Shown: one piece after another, positions 21,799-32,730 of the stretch | Layout: every line of letters begins with the position of its first letter | Numbering within the stretch: the first letter of the stretch is position 1 | Source of the DNA: Liopterus haemorrhoidalis | Lineage: Eukaryota > Arthropoda > Insecta > Coleoptera > Dytiscidae | Reading direction: 5' to 3' | NCBI GenBank assembly: GCA_963971575.1 | Contig: OZ020625.1 | Span: forward strand, 20,884,474 to 20,948,473 | Length of the DNA: 64,000 bases | Translations under genes and position numbers: made by a program | The notes under the pieces: model-generated | What the model was told of the DNA's origin: nothing | The model's database searches: none | The model's input: the letters and a program-made list of their open reading frames with translations, nothing else

Positions 21799-22569
21799 AC
21801 CGACCGTCAACATATATAAGGGAGGTATGGTGATCATACCGATTTTGACATTTCGAGATTTCGATGGATCTCCACGAATTGAGGTCCCTACATAACGTTT
21901 TGACTATTTTTAGCATGATGTCTGTCGGTCTGTCTGTCCGTCTGTCTGTCTGTCTGTCCGTCTGTCTGTCTGTCCGTCTGTGTACACGTGCTGAACAAAT
22001 TCGGCTGAAAGGATTTTTATTAAACTTACTTAAGCTTCTGCCATCAATGGCACGAGATGATCAACTTTTGGTAAAAATCGGTTGAAGATTTTTGTGAATA
22101 TTTCACAACAGAAAAATATTTAGAAAAAAATTATTGAACAAAAGTTGCTATAAAAGCAATAACTAATAACTTTTATTTGAGACGTTTTTTGATAAAACGA
22201 AAAATTTCGAATAATTTCTGTCTAAGTTGTATAAGTCTCAATTTTTTCATACTTATATGTAACGTTTCCATGGTCATGATAAATAATATCTCTGTTAGAA
22301 AATATTAGGCCAAGTTATTTCTACTCTGCTGCTAGAATGTATTTTATATAAGTACTTTACGATGGCGGTCGGTCCTGTGGTGGCCACAGCGGATTTTTTT
22401 AATAAGTCTCAATTTTTTCATACTTATATGTAACGTTTCCATGGTCGTGATAAATATTATCTCTGTTAGCAAATATTAGGCCAAGTTATTTTTACTCTGC
22501 TGCTAGAATGTATTTTATACAAATACTTTTGATGGCGGTCGGTCCTGTGGTGGCCACAGCTGATTTTTT
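21799..22569 (+). mobile_element. Helentron-like element, family T1 (copy d)
   Basis: 5' end ACCGACCGTC after a T run; GTCT microsatellite 21918-21980. The 3' end is present twice: hairpin CTGTGGTGGCCACAG at about 22375-22389 and again at 22545-22559, so the last ~175 bp are tandemly duplicated. It lies inside LINE D's RT coding sequence, where the undisturbed gene would have had a short T run (AAA AAA in coding sense). Confidence 0.7.
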
Positions 22570-23261
22570 GCCATCATTTTACAGAGCTCTTCCCGATCTA
22601 CCGAGTCGAAAGCTCTCTTCCTATTGCGCAGTTTAGAATGTAAACATTATCTATTGTCCCTCTTCCTCTCCTGAAGCCTGCTTGGTTGTCTGGTATTATT
22701 TCATTTTCTTCTACTTCTTCTTTCAACTTTTGTTCCACAATCATTGCGTATATCTTGTAAAGTGTATCCAGAAGAGTAATGCCTCTGTAGTTCTTGCATT
22801 CATTTTTATTCCCCGACTTGTATATGGGTTTTATAATCCCTTTCCTTCATCTGTCAGGAAAACTTTCTCCTCTCCATACTTTATTTGTGACTCCAGTTAC
22901 TTTTTTTCTTACATTCTCTGTGCTGTACAGCCATTCCTCATTTCCTATTCCATCTTCTCCAGCTGCTTTTTTCTTTTTAAGTTTCTCAATTTGTATTTTG
23001 ATCATATCTTCACTTATATCCTCTTGATTGTTATCTTCTTTTGAAGAGCCGATTTTTCTTTTGTTCCTCTCAGGAGCTGACAGAAGTGACTTTCCCACTC
23101 ATCAATCTTTATATGTTGGGACACTTCTACTTTGTTTTTTCTATCTTTATTGATGTACTCCATGCTTCTGTATCTGTTTTGATATCCTGTATTTATAATT
23201 TTTCTTGTCTCCTTTTGTTATTTTTCTTGTTCTTGCACATTTCTCTGCTAAATATATAACG
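22570..23261 (-). pseudogene. LINE D ORF, linker and RT motif A part
   Basis: Shows QIEKLKKKKAAGEDGIGNEE (RT motif 1 region), VWRGESFPDR, then QAGFRRGRGTIDNV and, after a frameshift, RAFDSVDREEL (motif A with catalytic Asp). Reading then stops at the inserted T1 element (22569). Upstream codons to about 23261 are an open but poorly conserved linker. Confidence 0.75.
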
Positions 23262-23790
23262 ATGGCAACGTTAATATTTTCAGGCTTACGAAGAGGTCTC
23301 TACAAGTTCTAGGTGAATCAACTCTTACCATTGTTCAATAGCTCTCTTTTGTAGGGTAAATATACGCTTCCAGTCTGTGGAGTTACCCCATAGGATTAAA
23401 CCGTAGGCTATACCGCTCTGAAGATGCGCATGGTATACTGTTTTCAGCGTGTCGATATTAACTGTTTTCCTAAGAATTAGTAGCATGTATATAATTCTGT
23501 GCATCTTATTTGCAACGTAATTTACATGATTTTTCCAATTCAGTTGACTATCTATGTTTAATCCTAGGAATTTCACACTTTTGGTATCGTATAGAACGTT
23601 ATTATGTATTAGTATATTGTGACTGAAAACGATATTTTGCGTCTTATTCTTATTTAGAGAAAGCTTATTGGCTCCAAACCAGTCACCCGCCCTGTTTATC
23701 ATTCTATCTGTGATTGCCGATACATTTTTGCAAGATGCTAGTATCGTCTGCGAACATGATGGTTATATCCGGTTTTCAATAACCATTCAC
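23262..23790 (-). pseudogene. LINE reverse transcriptase fragment (thumb region)
   Basis: IMFADDTSILQ near 23735-23770 (motif C) is followed, in a shifted frame, by ANKLSLNKNKTQNIVF, VKFLGLNIDSQLNWKNHV and IAYGLILWGNS. Then, shifted again, come RVDSPRTCRDLFVSLKI at 23265-23325. Similar to LINE C in type. Upstream and downstream parts are missing, and it is sandwiched between LINE D and LINE B. Confidence 0.8.
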
Positions 23791-23813
23791 TCATAAGAAT
23801 TAGTACAAATAAT

Positions 23814-24779
23814 GTGCAAAATAAGATAGGGAATAAAATTAGTATTAGGAAAAAAATCGTAAACATAAGTAACTTTAAGAATATGATCAATGATTTAAAT
23901 TTTGATTACAGACTGAATTTTGAGCTGAGATATCGTCATCTGTATGACAGTATTATATTAATATTAGATAATGTATCGCCAAAGATTGTAATAGATTTAA
24001 AAGAAAAATATAAACCTTGGTTCACACAAGAAATATTAAAAATTATAAATATAAGAAATAAAAAATTTACCAAATTTAAGTATACCAAAAATGAGGTAGA
24101 TTGGATAGAATATAAGAATTTTAAAAATTATGTACGTAATGAAGTAAGAAAGGCAAAAAGACTGTATTATGAAGAAACGGTAGACATGAATAAACATGAC
24201 TCGAAAGTTATGTGGAAAACATTAAAAAATATAGTATCTAACAAATGTGGTGAAACATACAGCGAAATTTTCTTTGAAGGTATTTCTTAAAGCTATTTGA
24301 ACACAATTGCTAATAAATTTAATATTTATTTTGTAGACAGCATAAAAATGATTACTAATAACATACCATTACACAGTAATGATATATTAACCGGGGAAAA
24401 TAACAAATGGAGCGAAATTAAATTAATTAATGAAATAGAATTATACGAGGTTATAATGTTAATACCAAATAAAACTAGTCCAGATGATATAACCTCAGAA
24501 ATTATAAAGATAGCAATAGATGAGTTAACTTATCCTCTGTTAAATATAATGAATAATTCTTTAGAAATTGGAAAGGTGCCTGAAGAAATGAAAATATCAA
24601 CAATAGTACCATTGAGGAAAATTGCAAGAACAAAACATGCAGTAAAATTTAGGCCAGTAAATATGCTTTGTACTACATCCAAAATATTAGAAAAAATTGT
24701 ATATTCACAGTTAGAAAATTTTATATCAGAAAATAACATCCTGACAATGTATCAATCGGGTTTCAGAAAAAAACCATAA
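23814..24779 (+). pseudogene. LINE B ORF2, linker and RT N-terminal part
   Basis: Opens with the linker KPWFTQEILKIINIRNKKF and RKAKRLYYEETVD, crosses an in-frame TAA at 24288, and continues in the same frame with NKTSPDDITSEIIK, VPLRKIARTKH and FRPVNMLCTTSKILEKIV. It ends at MYQSGFRKK, where one extra A in an A run shifts the frame. Confidence 0.85.
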
Positions 24780-25948
24780 CTGTGAAACAGCATTCCAGTA
24801 TGTATTAAATAATTGGACTAACAATTCTGATAATGATTTAATAACAATTGTAATTTTTTTAGACTTGAAAAGAGCTTTCGAAACAGTTGATCGAAAAATA
24901 TTGATTAGAAAATTAAAAAGTATGGGGATGGGGGGGACAGTCAAATCATGGTTTGAAGATTATTTAAAGGAGCGAAAACAAAAAGTAAAATGTGACCAAG
25001 TAGAATCAGACGTAATAAATGTAGAGTGGGGAGTTCCACAGGGGAGTATTCTCGGTCCCATATTGTTTATGTGTTACATAAATGATATGGAACAAGTGAT
25101 ACAACACTGTAAGTTCCATATGTTTGCGGATGATACCGTTATTTATATATCTGGGCGTGATCTGAAGGATGTACAAAGTAAATTAAATGAGGATGTAGAG
25201 GGGATATGTTTATGGCTGAAACAAAATAAGTTAAAACTCAATGTAGATAAAACCAAAGGAATGATATTGGGAAATAAAAACTTAGTGCAAACTTGGCAAA
25301 ACAATGATTTTCATGTTTTAATTGAAGGTGTAAATTTACAAATAGTCGAGAAAATTAAATATTTGGGAATAATTGTGGATAACAAATTAAAATTTAAGGA
25401 ACATATCAACTACGTGTGTAGCAAAATATCTAAAAATTTGGGAATTCTTCGTAGATGTAGCGAGTATCTATCTACATGGTCTAGAAAAACTGTATATAAT
25501 AGTATTATTCTTCCACATTTTCATTTCGCAAGCACAGTCTTGTATTTGGCAAATGCAGGTGACATTGAAAGGCTTCAACTCCTGCAGAATAGAGCTATGC
25601 GTGTGATATTAAACTGTGACAGGCATACTAGTGTTAGCGCGATGTTAACAAGGTTGAAGTGGGTTAACGTGAAGAGATTATGTGAGATGAAGGCATTAAC
25701 ATTTATTCACAAAATCAGAATAGGTTTAATGCCTTCTTATTTCAAGAATATGTTAATAACACATAAAGAAGTCCATGAACATAACACTAGAATCAAAAAT
25801 AATTATTATTTGGAAAGGAAAAAATATAAAAAAAAGTCAAAATTCTTTATTTTTTAGTGCTATTATTAAGTATAATAATTTACCGGAAGAAATTAAAAGT
25901 ATTAAAAAAATTAATATTTTTAAGACTAAAATTGTAGAGTTAGTAAGT
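24780..25948 (+). pseudogene. LINE B ORF2, RT catalytic core and C-terminus
   Basis: Resumes after the A-run shift: FLDLKRAFETVDRKIL (motif A), WGVPQGSILGPILFMCYIND (motif B), MFADDTVIYISG (motif C with both Asp), IKYLGIIVDNKLKF, then LQNRAMRVILNCDRHTSVSA and HEHNTRIKNN. A further A-run shift near 25835 separates the last ~40 codons (NLPEEIKSIKKINIFK), ending at TAG about 25948. Every catalytic residue I can identify is intact. Confidence 0.88.
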
Positions 25949-26079
25949 TAGTAATTAAGTCATAGAATTAAGAGCACAATTGTATTTTTTACATAATATT
26001 AGCTTATGAAAGATTTATACAAAATTTTTAATTTATATAAATTTTTGTAAATTTTTATAAGATGTTTATATAGCAGATA

Positions 26080-27408
26080 TCTTTATATATAAAAGAGAAT
26101 ATTTGTGGCTATGTCCGGAAATTCTAACCCACTTCCAGATATGCTACCGAGTTGAAATTTTGCATACAGGTAGGAAATGCCTTCATCATAACTAGAAAAA
26201 TCGAAAATCTCAAAAAAGTCCCATCAGAAATGAGAAATTAATAATTTTGTTTTTAATTATATTGGACCATCGAAGTATGTATGATGCGTTCAGCGAGATC
26301 GCGGGAATTTCGTTTCAATGGTTCTTTGGACAACTATAGTACGTTCGTCGAACATCGGTAAATGTCGTTCGACACGATTCAGTTTACTATAGGTGATAAG
26401 ATTTATTTATTTCATTATTTATTAAAATATATGATTAGTGTATGCAGAGCGAGACTGAAGTGGAGCACCTGTTTTCTGGTTTTTTATTTTTGGGCATTTT
26501 TATGAACTTTTTTATTTTAGAAAATGTGATATTCTATTATTGAACTACAATTAAATTTTTTTTTCTCTATGGCAACTACATAACTTCTGGATTAATATGA
26601 AAAATAAAAAAAGGTCAGTAGTTTTAAAAATTTGGGGCATCTTTTTGTTTTTTTTTTATTTTATTTTTGGACGAAATTCATATTTTAGAGAAAATTGGCA
26701 AAGGAAAAATCGATTACATTCTACGTCACCATGCTGTCTTTTAAATTGTGCCGGACATTTACCTAACAGCCTGTATATCATCGCGGTATGACACCAAGTT
26801 TCCGAACAATTAAGAAATATTTAGAAAAAAGTCAACGTATTCAAAATCTATATTATAACGAATTTTGGGTTTAATATCGCTACAAAAATGTTCCCGAGGA
26901 TATATATCACAATTTTCTTTATTTTCATTTTTGACGACAATTATAATGTTAAATTCGCTATTGAACATTATTGTAACCCCCTAAAGCAATACGAAGAAAA
27001 ATTACTTCAGTGGCAAGAATATTTACTAACGAAAAAAAGTGCTCCGATCTATATAGGTACGATTTATAAATCAGGAATAATCACGGAGTAATTATAATAA
27101 AAAGTTGCCTTTGAAAATGAGTGATTCTCACATGGGCATTTTATGTAGCATTTTCCAGGGTTAGCACGACGGGACACTTATATGTGTTGTTACTAAATGT
27201 CTGTACTACCAATGTTTACAAAGAAGTTCCTACTTAAATTATTTATATAAGAAGCACATATTAATACAATGGTAGATTAAAACAAATAAATATATTTGAA
27301 TCTAAAATGAATCGTAGCAACCAGTCTTGAACCGATTTCGAAATTGGCCCGATCTAAGCGGGCTACGACTACTTTTTTTCGGTAGCGAAGCAGCGGGTAC
27401 ACTGCTAG
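26080..27408 (+). mobile_element. Non-autonomous Helitron, family H1 (copy b)
   Basis: Same 5' TCTTTATATATAAAAGAG after an A and the same 3' hairpin AGCAGCGGGTACACTGCT ending CTAG before a T (27405-27408). It inserted at the very end of LINE B. At 1329 bp it is the compact form of the family; copy a carries an extra ~1 kb. Confidence 0.85.
26888..27091 (+). CDS. Small open frame shared by H1 Helitrons (second copy)
   Basis: 67 codons (MFPRIYITIFFIFIFDDNYN ... GTIYKSGIITE), aligned end to end with 18595-18801 apart from one codon lost around position 46. No recognised domain. See the first copy for the argument about constraint. Confidence 0.3.
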   Translation: MFPRIYITIFFIFIFDDNYNVKFAIEHYCNPLKQYEEKLLQWQEYLLTKKSAPIYIGTIYKSGIITE

Positions 27409-27431
27409 TGCTAAATAAAGTTATTATTATT

Positions 27432-27590
27432 ATATAATATAACAGATTTATTGGTAAGTCATTAATATAAATAATAAACAAGACAGGGCCAATTATGGAG
27501 CCTTGAGGTATACCTACGTTCAGGGTTTCAGTGTCTGACACAGTATTTTCCGAGAGAACCACCTGTAGACGATCCAATAATTTATATGCC
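27432..27590 (-). pseudogene. LINE RT motif B fragment
   Basis: About 50 codons on the minus strand with YKLLDRLQVVLSENTVSD and then VGIPQGSIIGPVLFIIYIND, which is RT motif B. Nothing upstream or downstream of it survives; the H1 Helitron ends 24 bp away. Confidence 0.75.
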
Positions 27591-27643
27591 TATAAATAAA
27601 TAAATAAAAAAACAGCATTCTGTTGACTTCTTACACTTATTAA

Positions 27644-27694
27644 ATACCTAGAAAACCCTGAAATGTGTGAAAATTCACACTTCACATCAATTTT
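27644..27694 (+). mobile_element. Isolated 3' end of a T2 element
   Basis: Subterminal repeat ATACCTAGAAAACCCT, then the hairpin GTGTGAAAATTCACAC (27665-27680) and TTCACATCAATTTT: the last 51 bp of family T2 with nothing else attached. Confidence 0.65.
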
Positions 27695-28246
27695 CTACTA
27701 ATTAACAAAAATCAGCATGATACAAGGGCCGCAGCAAAATTTTACAGCCAAAGACCCCATGTAAGCTTGATCCGCGCTTACTTGACGAGTCACACAATTA
27801 TTTTGCGGGCCACGTGGGTTATAGATAAGCATCATAAGTGTCCCCTCTAACCATGAGTCCTGGATACGCCACTGTCCTAAACTGATTGCGTCAAAGTAGT
27901 AATCTACCTCAAGGAATTTTCAGAAATTTTGTGGAGAATAGTTAAAATATATTCATAGTGTCGGAAATTATATATTTACGCCTACAATTTATTCTCAACC
28001 CCGCACGCAACATGTCAAAAGTTATAAATTGTAGATAAGAAAGTATACGTTTTTATCCTTGGTTTAGAGTACGTTGCATGACCCTAATAATTTTTCAAAT
28101 GATACCAGGAATTTAAAGTACAATGACTCAAACAAGTGCGGCTTTTATGTAAGGGCAAATCAGCAATGCCTTCCCAAGAAAAATGAAACTTTTTATATTT
28201 TTAAATGTTAAAATTTAAAAATTTTATAATAAGTTGTGAAGATATT
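27695..28246. other. Unassigned spacer
   Basis: No coding signal. CCTGGATACGCCACTG near 27857-27873 looks like one end of a hAT MITE, with no mate found. The rest is low-information AT-rich sequence. Confidence 0.35.
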
Positions 28247-28327
28247 TTTTTATGGCCCTTGCATCTTTGGCAATTAACCAGTACAATTATTATCCATCAG
28301 GTCTGGGAAAAACTTCGTGGCGTTTTT

Positions 28328-29091
<764 letters not shown>

Positions 29092-29174
29092 AATAAAATT
29101 CAACTGGTTTTGTTATAGTGTGAAAATGAATATATTTAAACCAAATCCTCTTAATTATTATTGACAACCTTTCG

Positions 29175-29521
29175 CTATTTTTTGAGTAGAGCCATGATTC
29201 CATCGGTGAAGAATTTCTGTGGTTTCAGGTTAAAAAACTGAATCAAGCGGTTTTCACAGGCTTTTTTTGAAACCAGCTGAATTCCATTGAGAGAATTCTG
29301 CAGAGATCGGAATAGGTGATAGTCAGAGAGTGCTATGTCTGTACTATACGGTGGATCCGACAAAATTTCCCAACCAAGCTTTCGCAATTTTTGACGAGTC
29401 ATCAAAGAAGTGTGTGGTCTTGCGTTGTTATGATGAAAGGCAACACCTTTCCTATTATTCGGGCCGTTCTCTTTCAATTGCCTGGCGTAATCTCTCTAGT
29501 TGTCCACAGTAGTGTTGAGAA
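29175..29521 (-). pseudogene. mariner transposase, C-terminal half
   Basis: ENGPNNRKGVAFHHNNARPH (second catalytic Asp replaced: HHDN has become HHNN), then YSTDIALSDYHLF with the third Asp, ending KFFTDGIMALLKK. The upstream two thirds are absent. Loss of the central Asp would abolish catalysis. Confidence 0.8.
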
Positions 29522-29685
29522 TAGTCAAAAGATTTGCGGATCTCTGACCTCCTATAATCCGCGCGATTATCTGGCTTCCTGCCAGCAAACCAGAAGAATT
29601 TCGCACGAGTTCCAGATTCTTCCTGGATCACAGCAACCCAAGGGACTTTTCTGCACCCCCTGCGGTCACCTAAGTATCCCTTTTT
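29522..29685 (-). other. Unassigned GC-richer segment, open on the minus strand
   Basis: About 50 codons are open (including VAVIQEESGTRAKFFWFAGR). Composition is richer in GC than the neighbours. It joins the broken mariner abruptly at about 29521 and ends at a T2 element. I do not recognise it; it could be a captured exon or a remnant of another transposon. Confidence 0.3.
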
Positions 29686-29733
29686 AGGGTTTTGTAGGTA
29701 TGACCAAAAAAACCCTTATACCGTCATTTTGTC

Positions 29734-29895
<162 letters not shown>

Positions 29896-30373
29896 TCGGT
29901 AAAAATTGTAGCCAAACGGCTAAACCTAGAGAGTTGAAATTTGGCATGCTTATACAACTCTTTGACCCGCACATAGGAAAAATACTAAAACATCTAAAAA
30001 ACATATCCCCCTAAAAATATAAAGAAATATATGCTCATCGCAAAAAAAAAATATTTTTTTACAATTCTGTGTAGGGTATCAAATGAAAGCCCTTGGTACG
30101 TGGACTAACGATCAAAATTTTATTTTTGCAAAATAAATTATTTTGAGGCGATTTTTGCCAAAATTGTGCAAAAAAATTTTTGTCCCACACCCTGTAGCCC
30201 AGATGGTTTAAACTAAAAATCTGAAAAAATTCTAAGTAATGTATATCGGTGTGAACCGGAATACTACAACAGGAATTATTGATCAGATTATGTTTTCGGA
30301 AAATAATGCATTTTTTGTGTTTTTAACCAAAATATGTTAAATATTTAATTCGTTATGTAACCATGTTGATACG

Positions 30374-30458
30374 TCACCGCTCATAGCTATGTGCGATTAG
30401 TCATTGGTTTTCTAATTTCGCAAGCAGGTAACTTGCAAACTAGGGTTCGAATCCCGTC
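30374..30458 (+). other. tRNA-like segment inside T2 element
   Basis: Contains the strong box B GGTTCGAATCC (30444-30454), a weak box A around TAGCTATGTG (30383-30392) and a T10 run about 20 bp downstream. The T arm pairs at three positions. It occupies the position equivalent to 3933-4010, 51764-51835 and 56590-56674. Confidence 0.5.
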
Positions 30459-31141
30459 AATTTTATTTATTTTTTTTTTGCAGTTTTCATTTGTTTAAAT
30501 TATTTTGTCAAAATTCAAGTTATATTTTGGTAAATGTTGCATTTAATTTTTAAAAGCGTAAATTTAATAACCAGTGGGAAGTATTGAAATTATAATTTAA
30601 TTCTGTTTGATGTATACGAAATCAGAGGGCGGGGCTAATGATTTAAGCAACCAATAGAAGCCATAGGCGCAATTTTCAAAATCTTAATGAACCTTGCTAT
30701 GTAAAAAAAATACTGCAAATATTTAGAAACTTAAATAATGGTATTAGGCATTCGAATTAAAATTCATAAAAAAATATTTGAACATAAAATTTGTTTTGGC
30801 ATCCCAAATAATCATCATTCAGTTATTAAATACCTGCAAAACCCTGAAATGTGTGAAAATTCACACTTCACATCAATTTTTAATCTTATTTGTAAATAAG
30901 ATATACGTGTAAGTAGAGAATCATATTAATTTTCATTTTAGATACAACTTCCTTTGTTTCCAAAACCACGTGTTTTAAACAAAGGATAGTTTTTTTTGTT
31001 ATTTAGGAGCTTACAACTCCTAAATTTTTTGTGTGTGTGTATATCTGATCTAGCAGATTGCCCGTTTTATACGGCATCTTTTTCTTGCATTTAATTTTGC
31101 AAATGCATTTAAATTCAATATATTAATTGTTTATATAATTA

Positions 31142-32730
31142 CTAGTGCACCCGTTGCCAACTGTGTTGGCAAACAAATCATTACCTTAATGTGGAACTTG
31201 CTCGACACCTCAGACTTCTTTCTCTAGCCATACGCCTAACTTCCAATTCAAATTGAATCAACTCTTCGCCCATTATTAAAAACTGGACAAATAATGAGCA
31301 TTAATCCGAATTATTAATTCATTAACTTTTTAAGATGGGAAAACGATTCATTTTCACTCAGTGCATTATATTTATAATGTTAAAACTAAAAATGATTTGA
31401 GACGTTAAATTTAAAATATATTTATTAAAATTAATTTTCCATTTTCTTATATAATATAAAAATACGCACACGGAAAAAACGCACACGGATTAATACGCAC
31501 ACGGAAAAAGCACACATGAAAAAATACACACACGGCAAAAAGGGCACACGGAAAAAATCGTACTTACACTATATCAGGGGGTAGATTTACAATATCCCAC
31601 TGAACACTGCGCATGCGTCACACACACGTCATTTGTTCAATATACAGAGATTCTAAACAGGTGGGACTGTGCAGAACTTTTAAAACACAATTTATTTTTA
31701 GGTGGTTTATAAAAAAAATAAATAAACAGTTATCAACCATAACCTAAGATAGTGCTTTTAAGGTGAATCACTGTCCCTGGCCCTGCACAGAACAGTTAAA
31801 ATACAATTTATTTATAGGTGGTTTATAAAAAAAAAAAAAAACAGTTATCAACCATAACCTAAGATAGTGCTTTTAAGGTGATTCACTGTCCCTAGCCCTG
31901 CACAGAACAGTTAAAATACAATTTATTTTTAGGTGGTTTATAAAAAAAAAAAGAAAATAAACAGTTATCAACCATAACCTAAGATAGTGCTTTTATGGTG
32001 AATCTAACCTAAACTAAAATGTAAATGATATTTTATTGTGATAAATAAACAGAAACCATTGTTTGTTTAGTGTAGTCGTTATGTGCTGCCATCTGTATAG
32101 AGTTTGCAGTGGGATATTGTAAATCTTGTCCTATAAATCGTAGAAATAAAAAAATAATAAAGCATTGATAAAATAATAATAAAGAAAAAAAGTCAAATTT
32201 TTCTTACCTTCATCAAAACCAAATATTTTTTAAAATAATTATTTTTCTGCTTATAATAATTTTAAACAAAAATGTTGAATATCACGGAAGGATAACATTT
32301 TTCTGTGTTTTGTTTCGTAAAAAAAAAACGATCAGTGTTTTTCACAACTAAATTAATAATTGTGTAGTGATTTTTTAATGAAAAACACAATTGTCATTTT
32401 TACTAATTTATTGTCAACACTCAAAACAAAAATTCACAGCACACTACTGTCCAATACATAAACAATAATTTCTTACAATTCTATCAATTATTATAAAAAG
32501 TGTTCGTAGAATATTCACTAAAATTGCATCTTATAATAATTATAAAAAGTGTTCGTAGAAAATTCACTATTATTGCATCAACAATATATTTTAAACAATT
32601 TTGACATAAATAATTAACATATGCGCGCCTCTATCGGGGAATGAAGAAACTACCGGTCGAACATGAAAACATACAAACAGGCGTCCGGTCGAACATACGA
32701 ACATACAAACAGGCGTATTATATTATAGGA
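31142..32730 (-). mobile_element. Non-autonomous Helitron, family H2 (copy a)
   Basis: On the minus strand it starts TCCTATAATATAATACGCC at 32730 after an A. It ends with the hairpin GCCAACACAGTTGGC and AACGGGTGCACTAG at 31142, before a T. Canonical Helitron ends, with no Rep/helicase gene. The interior holds a ~116-bp minisatellite and a stretch of CACACGGAAAAAA repeats (31460-31555). It is the inverse of 37937-40347. Confidence 0.85.
31676..32010. repeat. ~116-bp minisatellite inside Helitron H2, three copies
   Basis: The unit containing ACAGTTATCAACCATAACCT and GATAGTGCTTTTAAGGTGA occurs three times. The other H2 copy has about two (39600-39800). Copy-number difference between copies of one Helitron family. 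Confidence 0.85.

Larger units (their letters stand above)
20456..23261 (-). mobile_element. LINE D, split by a T1 element
   Basis: A minus-strand LINE of a different type from A-C: its RT carries GLRQGCPLRPTLFSMY and SLSYADDIAIVA. It is read from about 23261 (linker and RT N-part), is interrupted at 22569-21799 by a T1 element, then continues to a C-terminal Cys/His region near 20560. The two RT halves join at a short A run, which shows the T1 insertion site exactly. Clade not assigned. Confidence 0.8.
23800..26079 (+). mobile_element. LINE B, 5'-truncated
   Basis: Same general type as LINE A (FADDT, similar C-terminal domain) but a different family. It starts just downstream of the endonuclease domain and runs through the RT to the C-terminus. 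An AT-rich 3' UTR ends near 26079, where Helitron H1 copy b begins. Damage is one in-frame TAA (24288) and two A-run frameshifts (near 24768 and 25835). Confidence 0.85.
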
